The notes: generated by a model not told the origin, from the letters alone. A DNA stretch of 64,000 bases from VRUE01 sp963727465 (GCA_963727465.1 CAVSGL010000012.1:124001-188000), one strand, 5' to 3'. Positions 23,812 through 33,160 are shown, numbered from the stretch's first letter. Numbers and translations: made by a program.

Positions 23812-25420
23812 GAGCGCGGCGCCGGACTATACCGAGGCCGGGGATTCATCCGAGAGCCCGTCCGGTCGTCGCCCCGGTCGGATCGCACGCTCGACCGCGT
23901 TTTTCTCCGCCGCCACCGCCGCCTCGCGCGTGGCCGGCCTGGGGCGGGAAGTGGTCGCGGCGAGCTACTACGGGGTCAGCGGACCGATGTCCGCCTTCAC
24001 GATCGCCTTTCAGGTTCCGAACCTGATTCGTGCCCTCTTCGCCGATGCGGCCCTACAGCCGGCCTTCGTCCCGGTCTTCACCGAGCAGCTCGAGAAGAAG
24101 AACTACCGCGAGGCCTTCCGCCTCGCCTCGACGATGCTGCTGCTCGTCACCCTGGTCCTCGGCGCGGTGACCGCGCTCTTCGTCCTGCTCGCGCCGGTGA
24201 TCATGCCGCTCTTCGCGCCCGGCTTCGAAGGGGAGATCCTCGACCTCACCGTCACCCTCTCCCGCGTCCTCTTCCCGATCCTCGTCCTGCTCGGGATCAG
24301 CGGCGTCGTCGTCGGCATCCTCAACAGCTACGACCGCTTCGGCGCCTTCGCGATCTCGCCGTTGTTCTGGAACCTGACGATCATCGTCGTGCTGGTCGTG
24401 CTGATCCCGCTCTTCCACGGCCAGAACCGGATCTACGCCTACGCGATCGGGATCCTCGTCGGCACCCTCGTGCAGCTGCTGATCCCGACCTTCGATCTGC
24501 GCCACACGCCCTTCAAGTTCGAGTGGAGCTTCGACTGGCGCAACCCCGACGTGCGCCGCGTGCTGCTGCTGATGCTGCCGGTGACGATCAGCCTCGGCCT
24601 GATCAACTTCAACCTGCTGATCAACAGCATCTTCGGCAGCCTCGTCAGCGACCAGGCGCCGGCGGCGATCGACAAGGCCTTTCGCATCTACCAGCTCCCG
24701 CAGGGGATCTTCTCGGTGGCGATAGCGACCGTCCTCTTCCCGACCCTGGCCCGCTTCGCCGCGCGCGGCGCGCACGACGACCTGCGCGCGACGATGGCCA
24801 ACGGGATGCGCCAGATCCTCTTCGTCCTGCTGCCCGCGGCGGCGGCGATCCTCGTCCTCTCCGAGCCGATGATCCGGCTCGTCTACCAGCGCGGCGAGTT
24901 CACTCCGGAGCAGACCACCCTGGTGGCCACGGCGCTGTTCTGGTTCGCCTTCTCGCTGCCGACCAACGGCGTCTACCTGTTACAGACCCGGACCTTCTTC
25001 AGTCTCCAGCGGCCCTGGGTCGCGACCGGCCTCGCCGGCCTCGACCTCGCCGTCTCCGCCCTCGGCGCCCTCCTCCTCTACAAGCCGTTCGGCACCGGCG
25101 GCATCGTCGCCGGCACCGGGATCGGCACCACCGCCGCGGTCGTCGCCCAGGCGGTGGTCCTGCGCAGCGCCCTCGGCGGGCTCGAGCTGGGGCGGCTGCT
25201 GGAGACCGGCCTGCGGATCGCGCTTGCGGCCGCCGCCCTGGCGGCGGTCAGCTTCGGCATTTGGGACGTCCTCGACAGCGCCCTCGGTCGCGGCCTCGTC
25301 GGCCAGATCGTCTCGCTGGGCGTGGCGCTGGCGGCCGGCGGGGCGGTCTACGTGGGCGCGGCGAGGCTCCTGCGCATAGCGGAGCTGGAGCAGGTAATGC
25401 GTCTCGTCCGCCGCCGCTAG
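23810..25420 (+). CDS. murJ: Lipid II flippase MurJ (MviN family)
   Basis: A 536-residue polytopic protein of the MOP superfamily that flips lipid II across the membrane for peptidoglycan synthesis. The family features AFFSAATAASRVAGLGREVV, FQVPNLIRALFADAALQPAF and VYQRGEFT are present, with about 14 helices. ATG 23810 gives a 30-residue hydrophilic N-terminal lead; it overlaps the rpsT start codon on the other strand. A TATATT at 23800-23805 lies only 4 nt upstream. The next gene begins immediately after the stop. Confidence 0.94.
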   Translation: MSAAPDYTEAGDSSESPSGRRPGRIARSTAFFSAATAASRVAGLGREVVAASYYGVSGPMSAFTIAFQVPNLIRALFADAALQPAFVPVFTEQLEKKNYREAFRLASTMLLLVTLVLGAVTALFVLLAPVIMPLFAPGFEGEILDLTVTLSRVLFPILVLLGISGVVVGILNSYDRFGAFAISPLFWNLTIIVVLVVLIPLFHGQNRIYAYAIGILVGTLVQLLIPTFDLRHTPFKFEWSFDWRNPDVRRVLLLMLPVTISLGLINFNLLINSIFGSLVSDQAPAAIDKAFRIYQLPQGIFSVAIATVLFPTLARFAARGAHDDLRATMANGMRQILFVLLPAAAAILVLSEPMIRLVYQRGEFTPEQTTLVATALFWFAFSLPTNGVYLLQTRTFFSLQRPWVATGLAGLDLAVSALGALLLYKPFGTGGIVAGTGIGTTAAVVAQAVVLRSALGGLELGRLLETGLRIALAAAALAAVSFGIWDVLDSALGRGLVGQIVSLGVALAAGGAVYVGAARLLRIAELEQVMRLVRRR

Positions 25421-27592
25421 ATGCTCGATCTGCCGCGCTACCTGCTGGGCGTCCTCGAGCTCCTCCTGCTCGGCGGCTTCGCCTGGCTCGGGGGATCTGC
25501 CGTTCGCTCCCGATTGCTCGCCGTTTTCTCGGGTGCTCCTGCCCACCTTGCATCCGCGGTGGTCGGCCTCGCGCTGCTGATCTGGACCGCGGAGCTCCTC
25601 GGCAGCTTTTCGCTCTTCGAGCCCGTTCCGTACCTCGTCGTCACCGTTGCGACCGGCCTCTCGCTTCAGTTGGGTTTAGGGGGAGGGCGGGGGTGCCCCT
25701 CCTGCTTGCTGGGTTTTTCGCCTTGGACCGCGCGGCCGTCCGAGGACCGGGTTGGGGCGAAAAACAGGGACGCCGCTGCGCTGGAGGGACACCCCCGCCC
25801 TCCCACTCAGACCGCTGTGCTGCTCGTTGCCTTGCTTCTTGCGGCCTTGGCACTCGTCAAGTTCGGAGTCGATGTGAAGTCGAAGCTCGGAACGGGGATG
25901 ACCGGGTTCGATTCGACCTGGTACCACGGGCCATTCGCGGCGGGGTTCTTCCAGAGCGGCGATACGTGGGGCCTGCACTTCATCGCGCCCCAGTTTCTTG
26001 CCTGGTTCTACCCAGCGAACGCGGAAATCTTCCACGCGGCGGGGATGCTTGCGTTCGGGCGCGACATCCTTTCGCCGTTGCTCAACCTCGGCTGGTTCTT
26101 TGGCTGCTTGGTGGCTTGCTGGTGCATCGGGCGGCCGTACAAGGTGGCGCCGTGGTCGCTGGCGCTTGGTGCGGTCGCGCTGAGTTTGCCGGTGCTCGCC
26201 GACCAGGCTGGGGAAGCGCGCAACGACATCGTCGGGATCTTCTTCCTGCTCGCCGCCGTCGCGATTGCGCTCAGCGCATGGGAACCGGGCGGGGAGACCG
26301 ACTCCGTTCGCTCTTCGTCGGGCACACCCAGACAAACAGCGAACGCGTTCCCCTTTGTCGGTCTCGCCGCCGGGCTCGCCGCCGGGACCAAGCTCAACTT
26401 CGTCCTACCCGCCGCAGTTCTCGTCCTCGGCGCCCCGCTGCTCGCGCCGGCCGGAAGACGCTGGCGAGCGCTCGCCGCCACCTGCCTCGCGGCCCTCGCC
26501 GGGGGCGGCTACTGGTACCTGCGCAACCTGATCCACACCGGCAACCCCTTGCCCTGGTTCGACCACGTCGGCCCGATCTCGCTGCCCGCGCCCGACCAGG
26601 CGCTCGGCGGCAGGGAAGGCCACACCGTGCTCGGCTACCTCACCGACGGCTCGGTCTGGTTGGACTGGTTCCTGCCCGGCCTGCACGGCGCCCTGACGAT
26701 CCTCTGGCCCCTGATCTTCGCCCTTGCCTTCGCCGGCCTGCTGCTTTGCCTGGTCCCTGTCAGAGCGTGGTCGAGGTTTGCTTCGCATAGCGACGAAAAC
26801 CTCGACAACGGTCGGGACGTCGGGTTGTTGCTCGCCGGCCTCGCAGGTCTCGCCGTCGTCTTCGCCTGGCTGATCGCCCCCACCTCAGCTTCGGGCCCCG
26901 ACGGCATGCCCCGCGGCTTCGAATCCGGCCTCCGCTACCTCGCCCCAGCTCTAGCGCTCGGGTTTGCCGTTCTTCCGGCCGTGCTTTCTGCACCGTTTCG
27001 ATGGGCGGGTATGGGGTGTCCCCCGGCGCAGCGGCGTCCCCTCTTTCGCCCCAACTCGGCTCTCGGACGGCCGCAACGTCCACAGGCGAAAAACCCAGCA
27101 AGCGGGGGGACACCCCATACCCGCCCCCTCGCACTGGCGCTGATCCTGCTGCTGGCAGCGATCGCAATCGGCTATCCCGTCCAGCGCGCCTACCTGCGCG
27201 ACCGCTACGCCAACCCCACCTTCGCCGCCCCCGGCCTCAACGCCGCCTTCAGGTGGGCCAACGACATCTCCGACGCCCGCATCGCCACCACCGGCACCCG
27301 CCAGTACCCCCTGTTCGGCGCCGACCTGACCAACCACGTCCAGTACGTCGGCGAATCCGAGCCTCACGGCGGCTTCGTCGCCCCAACCACATGCCAGCGC
27401 TGGCGCCAGCTCCTCAACGCCGGCCACTACGACTACGTAATCGCCACCCGCGACCGCATAGAACCCGGCAAGGCCCCGTATCCCGCAACGGCCACCTGGA
27501 CCGAGGGGCCGGGCGCCGAACCCATCCTCCGCAAGCCCCCCACGATCATCTTCAAGCTAAGGACTCCTCTAGATCCATCGGCCTGCCCGTAG
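25421..27592 (+). CDS. Polytopic GT-C-like membrane protein carrying four palindromic inserts
   Basis: A 723-residue protein with roughly 12-14 hydrophobic helices and a soluble C-terminal part of about 130 residues. FDSTWYHGPFAAGFFQSGD in the first large outer loop resembles the acidic, aromatic loop of GT-C (GT39/GT83-like) glycosyltransferases, so transfer from a polyprenyl donor is plausible but unproven. Four palindromic elements encode loop segments: about residues 87-128, 291-315, 450-462 and 528-568. Each lies between two hydrophobic helices and none breaks the frame. Without them the protein would be about 600 residues. ATG 25421 follows the murJ stop directly, so cotranscription is likely. 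Confidence 0.7.
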   Translation: MLDLPRYLLGVLELLLLGGFAWLGGSAVRSRLLAVFSGAPAHLASAVVGLALLIWTAELLGSFSLFEPVPYLVVTVATGLSLQLGLGGGRGCPSCLLGFSPWTARPSEDRVGAKNRDAAALEGHPRPPTQTAVLLVALLLAALALVKFGVDVKSKLGTGMTGFDSTWYHGPFAAGFFQSGDTWGLHFIAPQFLAWFYPANAEIFHAAGMLAFGRDILSPLLNLGWFFGCLVACWCIGRPYKVAPWSLALGAVALSLPVLADQAGEARNDIVGIFFLLAAVAIALSAWEPGGETDSVRSSSGTPRQTANAFPFVGLAAGLAAGTKLNFVLPAAVLVLGAPLLAPAGRRWRALAATCLAALAGGGYWYLRNLIHTGNPLPWFDHVGPISLPAPDQALGGREGHTVLGYLTDGSVWLDWFLPGLHGALTILWPLIFALAFAGLLLCLVPVRAWSRFASHSDENLDNGRDVGLLLAGLAGLAVVFAWLIAPTSASGPDGMPRGFESGLRYLAPALALGFAVLPAVLSAPFRWAGMGCPPAQRRPLFRPNSALGRPQRPQAKNPASGGTPHTRPLALALILLLAAIAIGYPVQRAYLRDRYANPTFAAPGLNAAFRWANDISDARIATTGTRQYPLFGADLTNHVQYVGESEPHGGFVAPTTCQRWRQLLNAGHYDYVIATRDRIEPGKAPYPATATWTEGPGAEPILRKPPTIIFKLRTPLDPSACP
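25681..25804 (+). repeat. Palindromic element E4 inside the GT-C-like gene
   Basis: Arms 25681-25702 and 25783-25804 pair at 21 of 22 positions around an 80-nt core that holds a nested hairpin (GTTTTTCGCC/GGCGAAAAAC). The core matches the reverse complement of the E5 core (27025-27104) at roughly 70 of 80 positions. It is read in frame as GGGRGCPSCLLGFSPWTARP and onward, between two membrane helices. Confidence 0.9.
26294..26365 (+). repeat. Palindromic element E9 inside the GT-C-like gene
   Basis: Outer arms GAGACCGAC (26294-26302) and GTCGGTCTC (26357-26365) and inner arms CGTTCGCT (26305-26312) and AGCGAACG (26338-26345) are perfect complements, with a 25-nt loop and an asymmetric bulge (2 nt on the left, 11 nt on the right). 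It is read in frame as ETDSVRSSSGTPRQTANAFP between two helices. I see no second copy in the window. Confidence 0.75.
26770..26806 (+). repeat. Palindromic element D3 inside the GT-C-like gene
   Basis: Arms GTCGAGGTTT (26770-26779) and AAACCTCGAC (26797-26806) enclose GCTTCGCATAGCGACGA. Read on the other strand it aligns with D2 in comEC (GTCGAG, T-run, CGCTATGCG, A-run, CTCGAC); the C/G difference next to GTCGAG is mirrored in the opposite arm. In frame it encodes SRFASHSDENLD between two helices. Confidence 0.8.
27003..27126 (+). repeat. Palindromic element E5 inside the GT-C-like gene
   Basis: Perfect 22-bp arms at 27003-27024 and 27105-27126 enclose an 80-nt core. The core is a reverse-oriented copy of the E4 core in the same gene. 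Total length is 124 bp, the same as E4. Read in frame it gives GCPPAQRRPLFRPNSALGRP and onward, so the same element supplies two unrelated peptide inserts to one protein. Confidence 0.92.
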
Positions 27593-27612
27593 TGCCGCGC
27601 AAGCTGTGGGGA

Positions 27613-27741
27613 GGAGGGGGTCGGGTCTCGCTCGGCGGTGCCTAAATCCGCCGGAGGCGGATTAACTTGGTGTCCCTTCGGGACAGGAATCACTCCGCGG
27701 TGCCGAAGGGAGGCACCGCCGAGCGAGACCCGACCCCCTCC
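27613..27741 (+). repeat. Palindromic element E6 between the GT-C-like gene and lepA
   Basis: Perfect 31-bp arms (27613-27643 and 27711-27741) enclose a 67-nt core. The core has two further stems: AATCCGCC/GGCGGATT with a 3-nt loop, and TGTCCC-TTCG-GGACA, a stable UUCG-capped hairpin. Its outer GGAGGGGGTCGGGT resembles the purine-rich arm ends of other elements, but the core is unique in the window. It starts 20 bp after one stop and ends 31 bp before lepA. Confidence 0.88.
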
Positions 27742-27772
27742 ACGCCCCCGCCTCGCCATACTCCGCAGGCCG

Positions 27773-29566
<1,794 letters not shown>

Positions 29567-29594
29567 CGGCGCGCCGGACTGGCCGCTTGGCCAA

Positions 29595-29600
29595 TACACT
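29595..29600 (+). promoter_or_regulatory. -10 box of the hadA-like gene
   Basis: TACACT lies 8 nt before the ATG; the string ATACACT followed by GCCGC is shared with the proB promoter. Confidence 0.5.
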
Positions 29601-29608
29601 GCCGCGCC

Positions 29609-30049
29609 ATGGCGATCAAGACTGAGGCAATCGGCAAGGAGTGGCCCGCCACGACGTATGAGGTGGGCAGGGAGAAGATCGGGGAGTACGCGCGGGTGGT
29701 CGGGCTCGACAACCCGGTCCACTTCGATCGCGAGGCCGCCACGGCGGCCGGCTACCGCGACGTCGTCGCGCCGCCGATGTTCTGCGTCGTCTACAGCGCC
29801 CCGGCGCTGGGCCCGGCGATGTTCGACGACGAGGTGGCGATGAACTTCGCCGCGATGGTCCACGGCGGCCAGGAGTTCGTCTGGGGCGAGCCGGCCTGCT
29901 CGGGCGACGAGATCACGACCGGGGCCAGGTGCCTGGAGATCTACGAGAAGGACGGCAAGGGCTTCTACGTCTTCGAGACCGTCTCCACCAACCAGGACGG
30001 CGCCGAGGTCGTGCGCGGCACCTGGACCAACATCGTCAGGGGGGTCTGA
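29609..30049 (+). CDS. FAS1-like/MaoC N-terminal dehydratase-type protein (HadA/HadC-like)
   Basis: A 146-residue hot-dog-fold protein: IGKEWPATTYEVGREKIGEY and DNPVHFDREAATAAGYRDVV are typical of the FAS1-like dehydratase domain found in HadA/HadC of mycobacterial FAS-II. This subunit normally lacks the catalytic dyad and binds the acyl chain; it pairs with a MaoC-type catalytic subunit, which is encoded by the next gene 1 bp away. Together they would dehydrate 3-hydroxyacyl-ACP or -CoA. ATG 29609 is preceded by a close -10 box, so the pair has its own promoter. Confidence 0.8.
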   Translation: MAIKTEAIGKEWPATTYEVGREKIGEYARVVGLDNPVHFDREAATAAGYRDVVAPPMFCVVYSAPALGPAMFDDEVAMNFAAMVHGGQEFVWGEPACSGDEITTGARCLEIYEKDGKGFYVFETVSTNQDGAEVVRGTWTNIVRGV

Positions 30050-30050
30050 G

Positions 30051-30443
30051 ATGGCCGAACTTAAGGCCGGAGACGCGATTCCGGAGCTGAGGGTGACGCC
30101 CGACAAGTACCTGCCGCACCGCTACGCGGGCGCCTCGGGCGACTTCAACCCGATCCACATCGACCCCGAGTTCGCCAAGGCGGTCGGGTTGCCGAACACG
30201 ATCCTGCACGGCCTCTACATGATGGGCCTGACCGCGCGCGCCGCGACCGAGGCGGCCGGCGGCGACCCGCGGGCGCTGAAGCGGCTCTCGGTGCAGTTCC
30301 GCGGCATGGGCGCGCCGGAGACCGAGATCGTCGTCAGCGGCGAGGTCAAGTCGGTCGAGGACGGCAAGGCCACGATCGACGTCGTCGCCGCGCAGGGCGA
30401 CAATCAGACGATTCGCAATGCCGAGGCGGAAATAGAGCTTTAG
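30051..30443 (+). CDS. MaoC-like dehydratase, catalytic subunit (HadB-like)
   Basis: A 130-residue hot-dog protein with the hydratase-2 catalytic motif YAGASGDFNPIHIDPEFAKA (catalytic Asp and His) and ILHGLYMMGL. It matches the HadB-like subunit that combines with the preceding HadA-like protein in (3R)-hydroxyacyl-ACP dehydration. The two genes are separated by one base, and palindrome E3 begins 5 bp after the stop. Whether the substrate is an ACP- or CoA-linked acyl chain cannot be decided here. Confidence 0.85.
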   Translation: MAELKAGDAIPELRVTPDKYLPHRYAGASGDFNPIHIDPEFAKAVGLPNTILHGLYMMGLTARAATEAAGGDPRALKRLSVQFRGMGAPETEIVVSGEVKSVEDGKATIDVVAAQGDNQTIRNAEAEIEL

Positions 30444-30447
30444 CGGG

Positions 30448-30529
30448 GAGGACGGCCGGGCACCCCCTCCCAAAACGCTCGGCGGGAGCCTCGCTGGAGT
30501 GTTTTGGGAGGGGCCACCCGGCCGTCCTC
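30448..30529 (+). repeat. Palindromic element E3 upstream of hrcA
   Basis: Arms 30448-30476 and 30501-30529 pair at 26 of 29 positions. The central 50 nt (30464-30513) are identical to E2 (10451-10500) in the opposite orientation. The element ends one base before the hrcA -10 box. Because the same core stands between proB and proA, it is not a heat-shock-specific operator. Confidence 0.9.
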
Positions 30530-30530
30530 T

Positions 30531-30536
30531 TAGACT
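30531..30536 (+). promoter_or_regulatory. -10 box of hrcA, leaderless spacing
   Basis: TAGACT ends 6 nt before the GTG start of hrcA, so the expected transcription start coincides with the start codon. The box touches the right arm of palindrome E3. Confidence 0.55.
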
Positions 30537-30542
30537 TCAAGC

Positions 30543-31562
30543 GTGCTTTCCGCCCGACAGGAGCTCATCCTCAAGCTGGTGGTGGACGCGTATCTCGCGT
30601 CCGGCAAGCCCGTGGCTTCGAAGCCGATTGCTGAGCGGCGGGAGGTCGAGTGGGGGCCCTCGACGGTGCGGGCGGAGCTGGCGGCGCTGGAGGCGGCCGG
30701 ATTCCTGACGCATCCGCACACCTCGGCGGGGCGGGTGCCGACCGAGACCGGCTACCGCTATTACGTTGACCGCCTGATCGAGTCCGGCGCGCCGCAGGCG
30801 GCCGGGGTCGAGCTGGAGCTCTCCCGGCTGCGCCGTGAGATCGATGAGGCGATGCGCGAGACGACCGTGGCGCTGGCGCAGGTCAACGATCTGATGGCGC
30901 TCGCGACCGCGCCGGCGCCGGCCACGGCGACGATCCACCGGGTCGAGGTGCTGCGCCTCCAGCCGAACGAGGTGATGGCGATCGCGATCGCCTCGACCGG
31001 TGACATCTCGAAGCGCGTGTTCGAGTTCGACGCGCCGGTCGACCCCGGCCTGGTCGAGTGGGCCTCGAGCTATCTCAACGAGTCGCTCGCCGGCCTGGGC
31101 GTCGGCGCGCGGATGATCGCCAACCGCCTCGCCGATCCCGAGCTCGGCGAGGCCGAGGCGCGCTTCCTCGCCACGCTCGGCCCGGCCTTCACCGAGCTCG
31201 AGCGGGAGACCGGCGACAGCCTCTACATGGAGGGCGCCTCGCGGCTGCTCTCCGACGAACACCGCCGCGACCTGCCCCGCGCGGACCGCCTGATGACCGC
31301 GCTCGAGCGCCGCGCCGGCGTGCTCGGCATGTTGCGCTCGACGCTTGACGAGCGCTCCGTCTTCCTCTGGATCGGCGGCGAGAACCCGCAGCCCGAGCTG
31401 CGCTCGGTCAGCGTCGTCGGGGCCAACTACGGCCTCGCCCACCGCAACCTCGGCGCGGTCGGCGTGGTCGGGCCGCTGCGGATGGACTACGCGACCGCGA
31501 TCGCCTCGGTGCGCGGCGCCGCCCGCGAGCTGTCGCGCTACTGCGAGTCGGTCTACGGCTGA
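30543..31562 (+). CDS. hrcA: Heat-inducible transcription repressor HrcA
   Basis: The 339-residue product starts MLSARQELILKLVVDAYLAS with a winged helix-turn-helix (PSTVRAELAALEAAGFLTHP) and the GAF-like and dimerisation regions of HrcA. HrcA binds CIRCE (inverted TTAGCACTC) to repress chaperone genes. No CIRCE sequence is visible next to this gene. hrcA-dnaJ-prmA is a common order; the stop overlaps the dnaJ start by one base. GTG 30543 is at the predicted transcription start. Confidence 0.93.
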   Translation: MLSARQELILKLVVDAYLASGKPVASKPIAERREVEWGPSTVRAELAALEAAGFLTHPHTSAGRVPTETGYRYYVDRLIESGAPQAAGVELELSRLRREIDEAMRETTVALAQVNDLMALATAPAPATATIHRVEVLRLQPNEVMAIAIASTGDISKRVFEFDAPVDPGLVEWASSYLNESLAGLGVGARMIANRLADPELGEAEARFLATLGPAFTELERETGDSLYMEGASRLLSDEHRRDLPRADRLMTALERRAGVLGMLRSTLDERSVFLWIGGENPQPELRSVSVVGANYGLAHRNLGAVGVVGPLRMDYATAIASVRGAARELSRYCESVYG

Positions 31563-32236
31563 TGCCACGCGACTACTACGAGATCCTCGGCGTCCAGCGC
31601 GACGCCAACAAAGCCGAGGTGAAGACCGCCTTCCGCCGGCTGGCGCGCGAGCTGCACCCCGACGTCAACGATCACGACCCCGAGGCCGAGGAGAAGTTCA
31701 AAGAAGCCGCCGAAGCCTACGAGGTGCTCTCCGACCCGGAGCGCCGCCGCGCCTACGACGCCTACGGCCACGAGGGCCTGCGGGGCGCTGGGGCGGGGGC
31801 GGGACAGGCCGGGTTCGGCTCGGTCGAGGACATCTTCCAGGCCTTCTTCGGCGGCAACTTCGGCTTCGAGGTGCGGCGCGGGCCGATGCGCGGCCAGGAC
31901 CTGATCCACCAGGTCGAGATCACCGCAGTGGAGGCGATGCTGGGAACGACGATCAAGGTGCCCAGCCACGAGGGCGAGCGCGAGATCGAGCTCCCCGCGG
32001 GCATTCAGCCCGGCAGCCAGTTCGCCCTGCGCGGCCACGGCATGCCCGGCGCCAACGGCGGACCTCCCGGCGACATGGTCGTCGCCGTGCAGGTGATCGT
32101 CCCCGCAGAGCTCTCCGAGGAGCAGCGCGAGCTTGCGGAGCGGCTGGGGGAGACGCTGGAGCCGCACAACCTGCGCGCCGGCGGGCGCGGCGGCGGAGAC
32201 AGTTTCTTCAGCCGCATGCGGCGCGCCTTCGGGTGA
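31562..32236 (+). CDS. dnaJ: Short DnaJ-type cochaperone lacking the zinc finger
   Basis: A 224-residue J protein. The J domain (residues 1-70) includes the HPD motif in ELHPDVNDHD and the usual EAAEAYEVLSDPERRRAYD segment. A Gly-rich linker follows, then a single beta-sandwich substrate-binding portion (LPAGIQPGSQFALRGHGMPG). The four CxxCxGxG repeats of class I DnaJ are absent and the protein is about 150 residues shorter than usual. It should stimulate DnaK ATPase, but with reduced substrate handling; it resembles class II/CbpA-like proteins with a shortened C-terminal domain. It is coupled to hrcA (TGATG). Confidence 0.85.
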   Translation: MPRDYYEILGVQRDANKAEVKTAFRRLARELHPDVNDHDPEAEEKFKEAAEAYEVLSDPERRRAYDAYGHEGLRGAGAGAGQAGFGSVEDIFQAFFGGNFGFEVRRGPMRGQDLIHQVEITAVEAMLGTTIKVPSHEGEREIELPAGIQPGSQFALRGHGMPGANGGPPGDMVVAVQVIVPAELSEEQRELAERLGETLEPHNLRAGGRGGGDSFFSRMRRAFG

Positions 32237-32247
32237 AGACATCAAGC

Positions 32248-32322
32248 GCCACCTCCTCTGCTCCCGCGAATGCCTGAAGAATCAGATATGGACAGGCATT
32301 CGCTCCCGCGTCCGGGGGTGGC
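32248..32322 (+). repeat. Palindromic element C1 between dnaJ and prmA
   Basis: Inner stem GCGAATGCCTG (32266-32276) pairs with 32293-32303 around a 16-nt loop; outer GCCACC (32248-32253) pairs with GGTGGC (32317-32322). The element is a near-identical, inverted copy of 58785-58859. Its right arm carries GGGGGTGG immediately before the prmA start and could act as the ribosome binding site. Confidence 0.88.
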
Positions 32323-32325
32323 TTG

Positions 32326-33141
32326 GTGATTCGCCTTGCCGTGCGGTGTACGCCTGATCAAGCGGAGTTCGTGCTGGCCGAGTTGACGGTGCTGGCCCCG
32401 AACGGAGTCGAGGAGGAGACCGGCCCCGGCTACGTCGAGTACGCGATCTACGGCGGCGAGGGCGAGCTGCCCGAGCTGGGCGAGGTCGAGGTCGCGGCCG
32501 GCGACGGCCTGGTCGAGTTGGTCGCGACCGAGGTCCCGGACGACTGGGCCGACCGCTGGCAGGACTTCCACAAGCCGCTGCTGGTTGGCGAGCGGCTCTG
32601 GCTGCGGCCGTCCTGGGAGCCGCCGCGCGAGGGGACGGTCGACGTCGTCGTCGATCCGGGCCGGGCGTTCGGCACCGGGGCGCACCCGACCACGCGGCTC
32701 TGCCTGGAGCTGCTGCTGGAGCTTGAGCGGGCCGGCGAAGCCGGCGGAGCCCTCACCGACCTCGGCGCCGGTTCCGGCGTCCTCGCCATAGCCGCCGCCA
32801 AGCTCGGCTGGGACCCGGTCGCCGGCTACGACCACGAGCCCGCCGCGATTGAGGCCGCCGCCGCAAATGCCGCCGCCAACGGAGCCGACGCCAGCTTCGA
32901 ACGACTCAACCTGCGCGAACAGCTCCCGAAGCTCGCGCCAACCGTGGTCGCGAACATGACCACGCCGGTGCTGAAGGCAGTGGCTGAGCTCATGGCGACG
33001 CCCCCCGCCACCCTTGCGTGTTCCGGGATCCTGCCCGCCGAGCTGGATGAAGTCGTCGCGGCCTTCGGCCAGTGCGGCCTGGCCGAGGCCGAGCGCCGGA
33101 TCGAGGGCGACTGGGCCGCCCTGCTGCTCCGTCGTCCTTAG
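32326..33141 (+). CDS. prmA: Ribosomal protein L11 methyltransferase (PrmA-type)
   Basis: About 271 residues from GTG 32326 (TTG 32323 is equally possible). The N-terminal domain binds L11. The class I methyltransferase domain has VDPGRAFGTGAHPTTRLCLE, the PrmA-specific segment, and the AdoMet motif LTDLGAGSGVLAIAAAKLG. It trimethylates L11 in E. coli. The usual catalytic-region motif (NPY/NIL-like) appears as VVANMTTPVL. Its start is contiguous with palindrome C1, whose G-rich arm may supply the Shine-Dalgarno sequence. Confidence 0.9.
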   Translation: MIRLAVRCTPDQAEFVLAELTVLAPNGVEEETGPGYVEYAIYGGEGELPELGEVEVAAGDGLVELVATEVPDDWADRWQDFHKPLLVGERLWLRPSWEPPREGTVDVVVDPGRAFGTGAHPTTRLCLELLLELERAGEAGGALTDLGAGSGVLAIAAAKLGWDPVAGYDHEPAAIEAAAANAAANGADASFERLNLREQLPKLAPTVVANMTTPVLKAVAELMATPPATLACSGILPAELDEVVAAFGQCGLAEAERRIEGDWAALLLRRP

Positions 33142-33160
33142 CGGATAGTGTTTCCGCCCG

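Noticed and set aside
30464..30513. Possible CIRCE operator for HrcA in the palindrome upstream of hrcA (ACTC...GAGTG halves)
   Set aside because: The halves do not match TTAGCACTC-N9-GAGTGCTAA, and the identical core sits between proB and proA, so it belongs to a dispersed element.
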